Assembly (NCBI GenBank): GCA_027019045.1 | Contig: JALUXI010000047.1 | Coordinates: forward strand, 1-20,435 | DNA: 20,435 bases | Direction of reading: 5' to 3' | Origin: Piscirickettsiaceae bacterium | Lineage (GTDB): Bacteria; Pseudomonadota; Gammaproteobacteria; Thiomicrospirales; Thiomicrospiraceae | Shown here: piece by piece, positions 6,985 to 15,738 of the stretch | How positions within the stretch are numbered: position 1 is the first letter of the stretch | Layout of the letters: each line of letters starts with the position of its first letter | Position numbers and translations under genes: made by a program | Notes under the pieces: generated by a model | The model's input: only the letters and a program-made list of their open reading frames with translations | The model's database searches: none | What the model was told of the DNA's origin: nothing

Positions 6985-7854
6985 TCAAGTAAGGGCTTTT
7001 TCTTTCATTTCAAGTACCTGTGAATAAATGGCATTCTTTTTCATCCCCAGATACTGCGCCACAATTTCTGAAATCTGTTTAACCGGCAAACCTTGTGCCA
7101 ATAAGACCTGAATCAATGCCTCTCCCTCTTTAGGCGACATTTCAACACGATCTTCTGCTCCCTGAAGCATTAAAACAAACTCCCCTCTCACTTTATCTGG
7201 GTGCTGCTGAAAGTAGTCCAATACCTCTGCCGTTGTTGCCGTCAAAAATTGCTCGTATTGCTTTGTCAGCTCTCGTGCCACACTCATCGGGCGATCTTCA
7301 CCAAAGGTGGTAACAAAGGCTTTTAAACTCTCTATCAAACGGTGAGGACTTTCATAAAACACCATGGTTCTCGGCTCTTCCAATAAAGCTTGCAAAGTCT
7401 CCAAACGCTTTTTCTGCTTTGCGGGTAAAAACCCCTCAAAAGTGAATCGATCCGTTGGCAAACCTGCAGCCGACAGTGCGGTGATAATGGCTGAAGGACC
7501 AGGAATAGGCGTCACCTCCACCTGATGCGCTCGCAATAACTGCACCAGATGATAACCCGGATCACTGATCAGCGGCGTGCCCGCATCAGAAATCAAAGCC
7601 CCTTGCTCCCCAGTCTCTAGTCTTGCCAGCAATTCATCACGCTTTTGGCGTTCATTGTGATCATGCAGGGCAATCAGTGGCTTTTTAATGCCCAGATGCT
7701 GCAGGAGCCGCTGCGAATGTCGCGTATCTTCAGCGGCAATCCAGTCGACCTTCTCTAAAGTCTGAATTGCCCTTTGAGAAATATCCTGTAGATTACCAAT
7801 CGGCGTCGCTACAATATAAAGTCGTCCTGTCTCTTTTTCGACCGCTCTTTCCAC
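6985..7854 (-). CDS. rsmI: 16S rRNA (cytidine-1402-2'-O)-methyltransferase RsmI
   Basis: SAM-dependent tetrapyrrole-methylase-fold enzyme (YraL) that methylates the 2'-O of C1402 in 16S rRNA. It has 289 residues (E. coli 286). Motifs: LYIVATPIGNLQDISQRA near the N-terminus, AEDTRHSQRLL, LISDAGTPLISDPG, PIPGPSAIITALSAAGL, FEGFLPAKQKKR and VFYESPHRL, all typical of the family. A GTG start at 7854 is chosen because AAGGA lies about 7 nt upstream. It is divergent from lpoA-yraN, as in E. coli (yraL versus yraMN). RsmH, which modifies the same nucleotide, is encoded nearby, though in a separate operon. Confidence 0.95.
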   Translation of the reverse strand: MERAVEKETGRLYIVATPIGNLQDISQRAIQTLEKVDWIAAEDTRHSQRLLQHLGIKKPLIALHDHNERQKRDELLARLETGEQGALISDAGTPLISDPGYHLVQLLRAHQVEVTPIPGPSAIITALSAAGLPTDRFTFEGFLPAKQKKRLETLQALLEEPRTMVFYESPHRLIESLKAFVTTFGEDRPMSVARELTKQYEQFLTATTAEVLDYFQQHPDKVRGEFVLMLQGAEDRVEMSPKEGEALIQVLLAQGLPVKQISEIVAQYLGMKKNAIYSQVLEMKEKALT

Positions 7855-8068
7855 TGTAATTCCTTTATAATGAGAGCCTTAAAATGCTATAAAGAGAGCT
7901 TTGCACGAGATGACTACACGGATAAAAAAGGCAAAAATCCCCAGACTCTTCATTGAAAAACTTGGCAATAGCGGTCATAGCTGGCTATTCCCTGTGTTTT
8001 CCACCTCAATTCAAACCATTTTATCTCTTTTTTCTCACGCGCCCCAATCGGGTAAAGCGCTCTTAAAG

Positions 8069-9643
8069 ATGATACCAAGCATGCATAAGCTTATCCACAC
8101 TATGACTCGGTCTGCCATTTTAACCCTTACCAATGCCATGGTGGTCTCATTTTTTATCGGTTTAACAGGGTGTAGTTCAATCCCACAACCCAAGCCTGCC
8201 TCATCACCCACTTCATCGCCTTCCAAGACGCAACTTAACACTGAGACAATCAAATACTCCACCTCTCCCCAAGCGCTTGAGCAGTCTGCCCGCCAAGCCC
8301 TAGCAAATGGTGATTTTTATCAATATATCACGCTAGGCCAACAGCTCTTAAACCAAGTTTCAGACCCTAATCAACAAGCCTCTATTGAATATCAACTCTG
8401 GCAAACACTCCAACATATTCCAACTGAAACGCTAACAGAATGGCAGATATCAGCAGAAGAGCACCCTGATGCGGTTTCTGACATCCAACCTTGGTTAAAC
8501 TTCATCACCGCTTGGCACAAGCACCAGGGCATACTACGCTGGTCTGCCCTAAAAAATGAGATTGCGTTGACCGATACACCAGCGCTTTATCAACCTTTAC
8601 AGGCGCTAACCAAACAGCAGGTTTATACCAGCCCCCTTCATCAAATTGCCGTGCTCTTGCCGCTCTCCGGCAAATATCGACTGATCAGTCTCCAAATTCG
8701 CAATGGCATCATCAAAAATATGCTATCCCACTACCCCGATTTAACTTTAAAATTTTACGACACGGCCGACAGTAGCGACCCTCATGCACTCATCTCACAA
8801 GCCAAATCGGAAGGGGCAGACTGGGTGATTGGGCCACTTCTGAAAAACCACCTTCAAGCACTGACAAATAACCCACCGAGTCAATTAACTGCGCTCAACC
8901 AAATAGACACCGCCCAACCTTTTCTCCAGTTCAGCCTCAAAACCCCTTCTGAGGCTATTCAAATTGAAAACAAGCTCTGCCAAGCCCAATATCGTCATAT
9001 AGGTGTACTCGCCAGTCAAGCAGGAGGAGACCTCGAATTGGGGCAACAGCTTACCTATTTTTGGCGTCAAATCCCGCTTCATCATACCGCCTTTAACAGC
9101 TACCCAACCCATCGACCCAATCTTCGAAAAGCCCTTGGCGGATTGATCAATGAAACCCAATCCCAAAGCCGCATGGCGAATTTAAAATGGCTATTGCAAG
9201 AAAAGCTGGCCTTTATCCCACGAACACGCAAAGACCTCCAAGCAATCGTTCTCGTCGGGAATCGCAAACGAGTCGCCGTATTTAAGCCACAATTTAAATT
9301 CTTTAACCTGCAACTTCCCATCTATGGCAGCTCCAAACTCACCCCTAAACAACTCACCCATGCCAAACCGATTAAAGACCTAAGCCAAGTCACCTTCCCT
9401 ACCTTCCCTGCTGCACTCAAAACCTCTCAGGCACAAAACACGCTGGAAGCTTTTGGTTGGGATAGCTTAACGCTCACCTTAAAACAGCACCTCCTAGCAC
9501 CTAGTCTCTGTTTAAATGAAGGGCTGACAGGGAAATTACAGATTGATCGCGACCATTTTGTTGACCGTCAATTGATCTGGGCAAAATATAATCGAAAAGG
9601 CCAAGCGGAACCGATCGACCCATTAGATTTAAAAACGGATTAA
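8069..9643 (+). CDS. lpoA: Penicillin-binding protein activator LpoA (outer-membrane lipoprotein)
   Basis: LpoA (YraM) is an outer-membrane lipoprotein that reaches through the periplasm and stimulates the synthase PBP1A. The N-terminus has a lipoprotein signal: a hydrophobic stretch ending in a lipobox LTGC, followed by SS, compatible with outer-membrane sorting. A Pro/Ser-rich linker follows, then an N-terminal helical region, then a C-terminal domain like type I periplasmic binding proteins, beginning at IAVLLPLSGKYR and containing FYDTAD and GADWVIGPL. The start is uncertain. The frame is open back to 7910, but the signal peptide fits starts at 8069, 8081 or 8102; none has a good ribosome site. 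I use 8069. yraN follows 14 bp downstream, and rsmI is divergent, which supports the call. Confidence 0.88.
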   Translation: MIPSMHKLIHTMTRSAILTLTNAMVVSFFIGLTGCSSIPQPKPASSPTSSPSKTQLNTETIKYSTSPQALEQSARQALANGDFYQYITLGQQLLNQVSDPNQQASIEYQLWQTLQHIPTETLTEWQISAEEHPDAVSDIQPWLNFITAWHKHQGILRWSALKNEIALTDTPALYQPLQALTKQQVYTSPLHQIAVLLPLSGKYRLISLQIRNGIIKNMLSHYPDLTLKFYDTADSSDPHALISQAKSEGADWVIGPLLKNHLQALTNNPPSQLTALNQIDTAQPFLQFSLKTPSEAIQIENKLCQAQYRHIGVLASQAGGDLELGQQLTYFWRQIPLHHTAFNSYPTHRPNLRKALGGLINETQSQSRMANLKWLLQEKLAFIPRTRKDLQAIVLVGNRKRVAVFKPQFKFFNLQLPIYGSSKLTPKQLTHAKPIKDLSQVTFPTFPAALKTSQAQNTLEAFGWDSLTLTLKQHLLAPSLCLNEGLTGKLQIDRDHFVDRQLIWAKYNRKGQAEPIDPLDLKTD

Positions 9644-9657
9644 GGTTTCAACCTCTC

Positions 9658-10020
9658 ATGGGATGGTGGCAAAAACGGCAAGGGCACCAAGCCGAAAAAA
9701 GTGTTGCCCAATGGTTAACTCAGCAAGGCATTAAAGTGATTGCTCAAAACTTTCACTGTAAGGGAGGCGAGCTGGATCTTGTAGCGCTCGACACTGCGCA
9801 AACGCTCCTGTTTATTGAAGTGAAGCATAGCCAAAACTTACGCCATGGCAATCCCATAGAGCGCATCACCCCTCAAAAACAGCAACGCCTGATTCGCTGT
9901 GCTCAATATTTTCTGCTCAAACACCCCAACTACCACAACCACCCAATGCGCTTCGATGCCATCACACAGGTGGGCTCCGAAACGCCACAATGGCTGAAAA
10001 ACGCTTTTCAAGCCTTTTAA
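9658..10020 (+). CDS. yraN: YraN, UPF0102 family endonuclease-like protein
   Basis: Member of the UPF0102 family, whose fold resembles Holliday-junction resolvase and restriction endonuclease cores; the exact cellular function is not established. It has 120 residues (the family is about 115-130). Visible motifs are GHQAEKSVAQWL at the N-terminus, GGELDLVALD and LFIEVKHS in the middle (the GE-D and EVK residues match the family's nuclease-like motif), and QKQQRLI followed by AQYFLLKHP. It lies 14 bp after lpoA, the same order as E. coli yraM-yraN, and is likely co-transcribed. The gene ends 21 bp from the convergent ppsA stop, with no obvious terminator between. Confidence 0.92.
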   Translation: MGWWQKRQGHQAEKSVAQWLTQQGIKVIAQNFHCKGGELDLVALDTAQTLLFIEVKHSQNLRHGNPIERITPQKQQRLIRCAQYFLLKHPNYHNHPMRFDAITQVGSETPQWLKNAFQAF

Positions 10021-10041
10021 GAAAGTACTACCGAACCCTTC

Positions 10042-12441
10042 TTATTTTTGCTCAGCCTCTAATATGACAGGCAAGGTTTTGAGGACTGAATCGGGGTTCA
10101 GGCTAATCGCATCAATCCCCTCTTCTACCAAGAAGCGTGCAAACTCGGGAAAATCAGATGGCGCCTGCCCGCATAAACTAATATGTTTTTGCTGCGCTTT
10201 AGCTCCCTGAATCGCCATGGAGACCATTTTCATTACACCTGGATCTCGTTCATCATAGTCCTGCGCAACTTTTTCCGAATCACGATCCACACCCAAAGTG
10301 AGCTGGGTCAAATCATTGGTACCAATGGAGAAGCCATCAAAATGCGCACTGAATGCCTCCATCTGAATAACATTATTCGGGATTTCACACATCATATAGA
10401 CCTGTAATCCCTTTTGACCTCGTTGCAATCCAAATTTTTTCATCACCGCAATCACCGCTTCAGCTTCAGGCACTCGACGGCAAAATGGAATCATCAGAAT
10501 CACATTCTCTAATCCCATCACCTCTCGCACGCGCTTCATGGCGGCACACTCCAGTTCAAATGCAGGTTGGTAATCAGGGTCAATATAACGCGCCGCACCT
10601 CGGAAACCTAACATCGGATTATCCTCTTTTGGCTCAAATGCCTTTCCTCCAATTAAGGACGCATACTCATTCGATTTAAAGTCAGACATTCTTACAACTA
10701 CCGGCTTGGGGTAGAAAGCCGCCGCAATCGTACCAATGCCTTCAGATAGTTTTTCAATGAAAAAATCTCTTCCCGTCGGATAATGTTTGGTCAATGCCTC
10801 AACTTTATTACGCGCTTTGTCACTCAACAGTTCTGGCTGCAAAAACGCCTTTGGGTGTACCTTGATGCTTTCGTTAATAATGAACTCCATCCGTGCTAAC
10901 CCCACGCCATCATTTGGGATGAAGCTAAACTGGAATGCGGTTTCGGGATTACCCACATTCATCATTACTTCAGTTTTAGGCTTAGGCAGAGATGAAAGAT
11001 CGGTCTCCACAGTGTGGAACTTAATCTCTCCTTCATAGACAAAGCCCTCATCTCCCTCGCTACAAGAAACCCCCACAGCTTTACCCGTTTCGATTGTTTC
11101 GGTCGCATCGCCACAACCCACCACCGCGGGGATCCCTAATTCACGCGCCACAATCGCAGCATGACAGGTGCGCCCGCCACGATTGGTCACAATCGCCGCC
11201 GCTTTTTTCATCACCGGTTCCCAATCAGGGGTTGTGGTATCGGCCACCAAGACCTCACCTTCCTTGAAGGTGTCCAAAAACTCTACCGACTCAATCACAT
11301 GCGCCACGCCATTGGCGACTTTACCCCCCACTGCTCGCCCTTTTGCCAACACCGTATCGGGTTTTTCATCGATAACGATTTGCTCAAGCACCGTACCTTT
11401 TTTCTGCGACGCAACTGTCTCGGGACGCGCCTGTACCACATACAGCTGCCCCGTCACCCCATCTTTTGCCCACTCCATATCCATTGGGCGTTCATGCCCT
11501 GCTTTTTGCGAATAATGTGCTTCAATGGTCATTGCATAACTCGCTAATGTCAGCACCTCTTCATCACTGATACAGAAGCGTTCACGGTCGGCTTGTGGCG
11601 TTGGAATATTGCGAACGGGCTCACGCATCCCACTTTCAGCCAGCACCATTTTGATTTTTTTCGACCCCAAGTGGCGTTTCAAAACCGCACGGAACCCTTT
11701 TTGATAGGTCGGTTTATGCACATAGAATTCATCCGGATCCACCGCGCCCTGTACTACATTCTCACCCAGCCCATAGGCGGCAGTAATAAATACGGTATCC
11801 CGAAAACCGGTTTCGGTATCTAAAGAAAACATCACTCCCGACGAGGCAAGATCTGAACGAACCATCAACTGCACACCCACCGACAGGGCGACCTTGAAAT
11901 GGTCAAAACCTTGGTCGATGCGGTAGTGAATGGCACGATCGGTAAAGAGACTGGCAAAACAGCGTTTACACGCATCCAAATAGGCGGCATCACCTTTGAT
12001 ATTCAAATAAGTATCTTGCTGGCCTGCAAAACTGGCATTTGGCAGATCCTCTGCCGTCGCTGAACTGCGTACCGCTACTGAAATATGCTCACCATATTCT
12101 TGTTGTAACTGGTGATAAGCTGCGAGCATTTCCGTTTGCAACGCCTCTGGCAGGCGAGCGTTATAGATTAGATCCCGAGCTTTCTGTCCCCGCTCTTTTA
12201 AAGCCACCACATCTTTGGGGTCTAAATCATCCAATAACGCATGCAACGCATCCCAAAGCTGATTTTCGGTTACCAAAGTTCGGTAAGCCTCTGCGGTGAT
12301 CGCAAACCCATCTGGCACCGGTACTCCCTTAGGCGTCAATTCCTGAATCATCTCTCCTAAAGAAGCATTCTTTCCTCCCACCAGCGGGACATCTTCAATC
12401 CGAATTTCTTTAAAGAACTTAACAAACTGAAACTCTGACAT
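10042..12441 (-). CDS. ppsA: Phosphoenolpyruvate synthase PpsA
   Basis: Converts pyruvate, ATP and water to PEP, AMP and phosphate, the gluconeogenic route to PEP. It has 799 residues (E. coli 792). Order of domains: N-terminal ATP-grasp PPDK-type domain (VPLVGGKNASLGEM near residue 20; SVAVRSSATAEDLPNASFAG near 125-145), the phosphohistidine swivelling domain with catalytic His near residue 427 in GGRTCHAAIVARELGIPAVV, then the C-terminal TIM-barrel PEP-binding domain ending with LCGQAPSDFPEFARF and SLNPDSV. The ATG at 12441 is chosen because a perfect AGGAGG lies 7 nt upstream; longer in-frame extensions lack this. It stands alone, divergent from an HDOD gene. Regulation is not visible. Confidence 0.97.
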   Translation of the reverse strand: MSEFQFVKFFKEIRIEDVPLVGGKNASLGEMIQELTPKGVPVPDGFAITAEAYRTLVTENQLWDALHALLDDLDPKDVVALKERGQKARDLIYNARLPEALQTEMLAAYHQLQQEYGEHISVAVRSSATAEDLPNASFAGQQDTYLNIKGDAAYLDACKRCFASLFTDRAIHYRIDQGFDHFKVALSVGVQLMVRSDLASSGVMFSLDTETGFRDTVFITAAYGLGENVVQGAVDPDEFYVHKPTYQKGFRAVLKRHLGSKKIKMVLAESGMREPVRNIPTPQADRERFCISDEEVLTLASYAMTIEAHYSQKAGHERPMDMEWAKDGVTGQLYVVQARPETVASQKKGTVLEQIVIDEKPDTVLAKGRAVGGKVANGVAHVIESVEFLDTFKEGEVLVADTTTPDWEPVMKKAAAIVTNRGGRTCHAAIVARELGIPAVVGCGDATETIETGKAVGVSCSEGDEGFVYEGEIKFHTVETDLSSLPKPKTEVMMNVGNPETAFQFSFIPNDGVGLARMEFIINESIKVHPKAFLQPELLSDKARNKVEALTKHYPTGRDFFIEKLSEGIGTIAAAFYPKPVVVRMSDFKSNEYASLIGGKAFEPKEDNPMLGFRGAARYIDPDYQPAFELECAAMKRVREVMGLENVILMIPFCRRVPEAEAVIAVMKKFGLQRGQKGLQVYMMCEIPNNVIQMEAFSAHFDGFSIGTNDLTQLTLGVDRDSEKVAQDYDERDPGVMKMVSMAIQGAKAQQKHISLCGQAPSDFPEFARFLVEEGIDAISLNPDSVLKTLPVILEAEQK

Positions 12442-12448
12442 CGCAAAA

Positions 12449-12454
12449 CCTCCT
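12449..12454 (-). promoter_or_regulatory. Shine-Dalgarno sequence of ppsA
   Basis: Perfect AGGAGG on the minus strand, 7 nt before the ATG at 12441. It fixes the start of ppsA and predicts strong translation. Confidence 0.85.
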
Positions 12455-12557
12455 ACTTGTAGCTTACATAACAGATACAAAATACACTTATTTTCCCAAT
12501 TCTCCTCATAGTTTAGGTAAAATTACCGCAACCACTTACTCATCAATTAGGTCATCC

Positions 12558-13397
12558 ATGGCAACCCCCACAAAAGCAACTCAAATTCATACAGCCAAAC
12601 AACTTCTTAAACAACAAGCATTGCCTAAATTTCCTTCTGCAGTTTTTGAACTCAACCAACTCTTACAACATCATGCACTCCCTGATCACCGAGATATTGA
12701 AGAAATCCTAAATAAAGATCTAGGGCTAACCGCTGAAATCATTCAAACAGCCAGCCTATCAAAATTTTCTGGACTATTTACAACACCTATTCGAACTATC
12801 CATGAGGCACTTGATGCTTTAGGCATTATCCATCTGCAAGAAATGGTCGTTTCCACGGCACTCAACAGCCTGATTCAAAACATGGCACAAACTGAAATTC
12901 AAGAACATGCACAAGATACCGCCAACTTCTGCTTTCAAATTGCCAAACAAACCAAGATATTCTCTCCAAGCGGCGCTTATCTTTTAGGATTATTACACAA
13001 TATCGGCGCTATGGTGATGGCCAACCTAGATCACCAATACGAACCCCTCTTTTTTGAAAGCTTAGAACAGCCCTATAGTAGTCAACAGAAAGAATTGGAA
13101 CGCTACGGTACAACGCATAGTATTTTGGGTGCCGTTCTGATTAACCGCTGGCAACTTCCTTCAATATATGCTCATACAACCTTTATTCATCATACGCCAA
13201 GACTTGAATCAATTGAAGACGAAACGCAACAAAAAATGGTTGCCTTAATACAAATGGCTAATTTTTTGGTATCGGAACTACACTTTGCCCCTCACCTCTC
13301 TCAAGAGATTCACCAGCAACACCATATGGCTCAAACCATTTTGAAATTAAACGATGAACAACTAAAAACCATACGCACACAATTCTTCTTAAAATAG
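12558..13397 (+). CDS. HDOD-domain protein
   Basis: HDOD domains are HD-related, non-enzymatic helical domains found in bacterial signalling proteins. The 279 residues consist almost wholly of one HDOD domain (about 20-215): ALPKFPSAVFELNQLL, then NKDLGLTAEIIQTA, then IRTIHEALDALGIIHLQEMV, then AYLLGLLHNIGAMVM, and RWQLPSIY before an HH pair. The position equivalent to the HD motif reads HN (HNIG), consistent with no phosphohydrolase activity. No receiver, EAL or other output domain is attached. It is divergent from ppsA with a 116-bp gap and has a weak AGG ribosome site. Its function is unknown; a role in motility, stress or second-messenger signalling is typical for the family but unproven here. 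Confidence 0.85.
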   Translation: MATPTKATQIHTAKQLLKQQALPKFPSAVFELNQLLQHHALPDHRDIEEILNKDLGLTAEIIQTASLSKFSGLFTTPIRTIHEALDALGIIHLQEMVVSTALNSLIQNMAQTEIQEHAQDTANFCFQIAKQTKIFSPSGAYLLGLLHNIGAMVMANLDHQYEPLFFESLEQPYSSQQKELERYGTTHSILGAVLINRWQLPSIYAHTTFIHHTPRLESIEDETQQKMVALIQMANFLVSELHFAPHLSQEIHQQHHMAQTILKLNDEQLKTIRTQFFLK

Positions 13398-13450
13398 TGG
13401 GCGCTTCCTGATAAACTATTTCAGCTTTCTATTATGCGGAGGCCAAATCA

Positions 13451-13639
13451 ATGAACACCCTAAACAAAAAGTTTCTATTTTTAATGCTCTTCCTTACTTT
13501 TACTCTCCTAAATTTGAGTGGTTGCAGCACCCCCAAATCCATTAAAAAAGCAATGGAACACTCAAGCTATGACCGCCAACAACAAGCCGCACAGCAAGCT
13601 GATCGTCAACTTGATCGTGAAACAGCCAAGCTCAAATAG
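13451..13639 (+). CDS. Small lipoprotein of unknown function
   Basis: 62 residues. A basic start (NTLNKK), a long hydrophobic stretch, and a lipobox LSGC with Cys25 give a clear lipoprotein signal; Ser at +2 favours the outer membrane. The 38-residue mature part is highly charged and Gln-rich, probably one helix, and ends in Lys (TAKLK). A terminal Lys recalls Braun's lipoprotein, but the similarity is only superficial and I would not name it Lpp. GGAGG lies 8 nt before the ATG, a strong ribosome site. Its stop codon is 9 bp before HMG-CoA reductase, so it may be the first gene of the mevalonate transcript. Confidence 0.8.
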   Translation: MNTLNKKFLFLMLFLTFTLLNLSGCSTPKSIKKAMEHSSYDRQQQAAQQADRQLDRETAKLK

Positions 13640-13648
13640 TTACCTTAT

Positions 13649-14689
13649 ATGACCACTTTTGCCCAAATTCCTATGCAGTCCGTCGGACCTTTCAAACTGA
13701 TTGGCGATGTTGAAACGGATGATTTAATGGTACCCATGGCGACCTATGAAACGCCACTTTGGCCTTCCGTTGCTCGTGGAGCCAGAGTCACACACCATGC
13801 GGGGGGGATTCGTGTGACGGTGATGGATGATCGTATGACACGCTCCGTTCTGCTCGAAGCGCCCAATGCACAAGTTGCTCGTGCAACACTTCAACACCTT
13901 CAAGCTCGTCATGCTGACCTGCAAGCGGTCGTGAGCCAAAGCAGCCGTTTCGCCCAACTGCTTGCGATTAACCCCCAAGTGGTCGGCAATTTGATTTACC
14001 TGCGCTTTGAGTTTCAAACAGGCGATGCCTCAGGCCACAATATGGTTACCCATGCGGCTGATCGCCTCATTCCTTGGCTGTTAGCCCAGTATCCTGAATT
14101 AAATTATGTCTCTATCTCAGGCAATTACTGCACCGATAAAAAGGTCTCGGCCGTCAATGGCATCTTGGGTCGAGGGAAAAATGTGGTGTGTGAAACCACC
14201 CTTCCCCGTAAGCTCTGCCAACGCTTCCTTAAAACCACCCCCGAAGCCCTCACCGACCTGCATATTAAAAAAGATCTGATTGGCAGTATTGTGTCTGGAG
14301 GACTCCGAACCGCTAATGCCCATGTCGCCAATATGCTACTGGGCTTCTACCTCGCCACAGGACAAGATGCCGCCAATATTGTTGAAGGCTCACAAGCCAT
14401 TAACCATGTAGAAGTCACCCCTGAAGGCGACCTCTACTTCTCCACGACACTCCCCAACCTCATTGTGGGAACGGTGGGGAATGGTAAAGGACTAGACTTT
14501 GTCCAAACCAACCTACAACAACTCGGTTGTACCGATCACGAAGCTCAACCTGGCGACAATGCCCGCCGTCTCGCCTGTATTGCAGGAGCCTCTGCACTAT
14601 GTGGTGAACTGTCCCTGCTCGCTGCGCAAACCAATCCAGGTGAACTGATGGCTGCCCATATCAAGCTCGAAAGACAAGCCTCATCATGA
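13649..14689 (+). CDS. mvaA: Hydroxymethylglutaryl-CoA reductase, class I-like
   Basis: Reduces HMG-CoA to mevalonate with NAD(P)H, the committed step of the mevalonate pathway. It has 346 residues, shorter than the usual class II bacterial enzyme (about 425). The motifs are those of the class I type: PMATYETPLW with catalytic Glu34, TGDASGHNMVT, SGNYCTDKK (Lys164), AVNGILGRGKNVVCE, NAHVANMLLGFYLATGQD (Asp240), PNLIVGTVGNGKG and, near the end, His337 in MAAHIKLER. Each aligns with the catalytic Glu, Lys, Asp and His of human HMGR. From memory, the size and the ETPLWPS, GDASGHNM and GNGKG motifs fit Paracoccus zeaxanthinifaciens MvaA. No clear ribosome site precedes the ATG. The next gene overlaps by ATGA. 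Confidence 0.95.
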   Translation: MTTFAQIPMQSVGPFKLIGDVETDDLMVPMATYETPLWPSVARGARVTHHAGGIRVTVMDDRMTRSVLLEAPNAQVARATLQHLQARHADLQAVVSQSSRFAQLLAINPQVVGNLIYLRFEFQTGDASGHNMVTHAADRLIPWLLAQYPELNYVSISGNYCTDKKVSAVNGILGRGKNVVCETTLPRKLCQRFLKTTPEALTDLHIKKDLIGSIVSGGLRTANAHVANMLLGFYLATGQDAANIVEGSQAINHVEVTPEGDLYFSTTLPNLIVGTVGNGKGLDFVQTNLQQLGCTDHEAQPGDNARRLACIAGASALCGELSLLAAQTNPGELMAAHIKLERQASS

Positions 14690-15705
14690 GCGTGATTACC
14701 CAACGCAAACAGGATCATATTCAAGCCTTGACGCAAGACCCCGCCATTGAGCGAGGACAAGCGGGCTTTGATGCCATTCGCCTAACCCATCGAGCCTTGC
14801 CAGAACTGAATTATCATGAGGTGGACACCCGTACCACCTTCCTCAATAAACCCTTAAGCTTTCCTTTTTTAATCTCTTCCATGACTGGTGGCGGAGCCGA
14901 TAATCTGCACACAATCAACCAACACCTTGCCGAAGCAGCCGAGGCGTGCCAAGTTGCCATGGCGGTGGGTTCACAACGCAGTATGATTGAAGACCCCAAG
15001 GCGGAAAAAAGTTTTCAGCTTCGTCAATTCGCCCCCACCACCCCACTGATTGCTAACCTCGGTGCGGTACAGCTCAATGAAGGGTATGGCATTGAGCAAG
15101 CACGCCGTGCAATTGATGTACTGGAAGCGGACGCCCTCTACCTGCACCTCAACCCCCTGCAAGAAGTGATTCAACCCGAAGGGGACACCAACTTTGCCAA
15201 CCTGCTCCCCAAAATTGAAAAATTAGTCTCAAAATCCCCAGTCCCGATTATTTTGAAAGAAGTGGGTTGCGGTCTTTCTGCACAAGATATTCAACGAGGA
15301 ATCGATATTGGTATTAAGTGGTTTGATGTCGCTGGTCGAGGCGGCACCTCTTGGAGCCGTATAGAGTCCCATCGCAGTGGTAATGGCTTAGGGGAACTGT
15401 TTCAAGACTGGGGACTGACCACACCTGAAAGCTTGCGACAAGCCCATCCTTTTCATGAGCAAGCCCAATTTATCGCCAGTGGAGGAATACGAAATGGCAT
15501 CGACATGGTGAAATCTGTTATAATGGGCGGCTCAGTTTGTGGTGTGGCGGCACCTCTCCTTGCGCCCGCTCAGGAAAGTACCCAAACGGTGATGGACACC
15601 ATTGAGCATTTTAAAGCCGCTTACCAAACTGCCCAGTTTTTACTGGGTGCTACGAACTTTGAAGCCCTTTTTTTAAATTCAGATCTCATCTTAACGGCAT
15701 CATAG
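14686..15705 (+). CDS. fni: Isopentenyl-diphosphate delta-isomerase, type 2 (FMN-dependent)
   Basis: Interconverts IPP and DMAPP using reduced FMN and Mg2+, unrelated to the type 1 enzyme of E. coli. It has 339 residues (family about 330-350) and a TIM-barrel fold. Motifs: ERGQAGFDAIRLTHRALPE at the N-terminus, FPFLISSMTGGG (FMN contact), AVGSQRSM, LHLNPLQE (about 153-160), QPEGDTNF with a metal-binding Glu, VPIILKEVGCGLS, DVAGRGGTSW and ASGGIRNGID (phosphate-binding end). Its ATG overlaps the HMGR stop codon as ATGA. With this gene, the operon can supply both C5 units without a separate isomerase. Confidence 0.96.
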   Translation: MSVITQRKQDHIQALTQDPAIERGQAGFDAIRLTHRALPELNYHEVDTRTTFLNKPLSFPFLISSMTGGGADNLHTINQHLAEAAEACQVAMAVGSQRSMIEDPKAEKSFQLRQFAPTTPLIANLGAVQLNEGYGIEQARRAIDVLEADALYLHLNPLQEVIQPEGDTNFANLLPKIEKLVSKSPVPIILKEVGCGLSAQDIQRGIDIGIKWFDVAGRGGTSWSRIESHRSGNGLGELFQDWGLTTPESLRQAHPFHEQAQFIASGGIRNGIDMVKSVIMGGSVCGVAAPLLAPAQESTQTVMDTIEHFKAAYQTAQFLLGATNFEALFLNSDLILTAS

Positions 15706-15738
15706 CCCGATGAGTCTGCTTAGGATAGATGCACCCGT

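Noticed and set aside
7861..7895. TATAAT-like sequences between rsmI and lpoA as a promoter
   Set aside because: TATAAT at 7866-7871 exists, but no acceptable -35 lies 16-18 bp upstream, so I do not call it.
11161..11547. Plus-strand open frames inside ppsA
   Set aside because: Antisense to conserved PpsA sequence, including the catalytic His region; composition is Cys/His-rich nonsense without a ribosome site.
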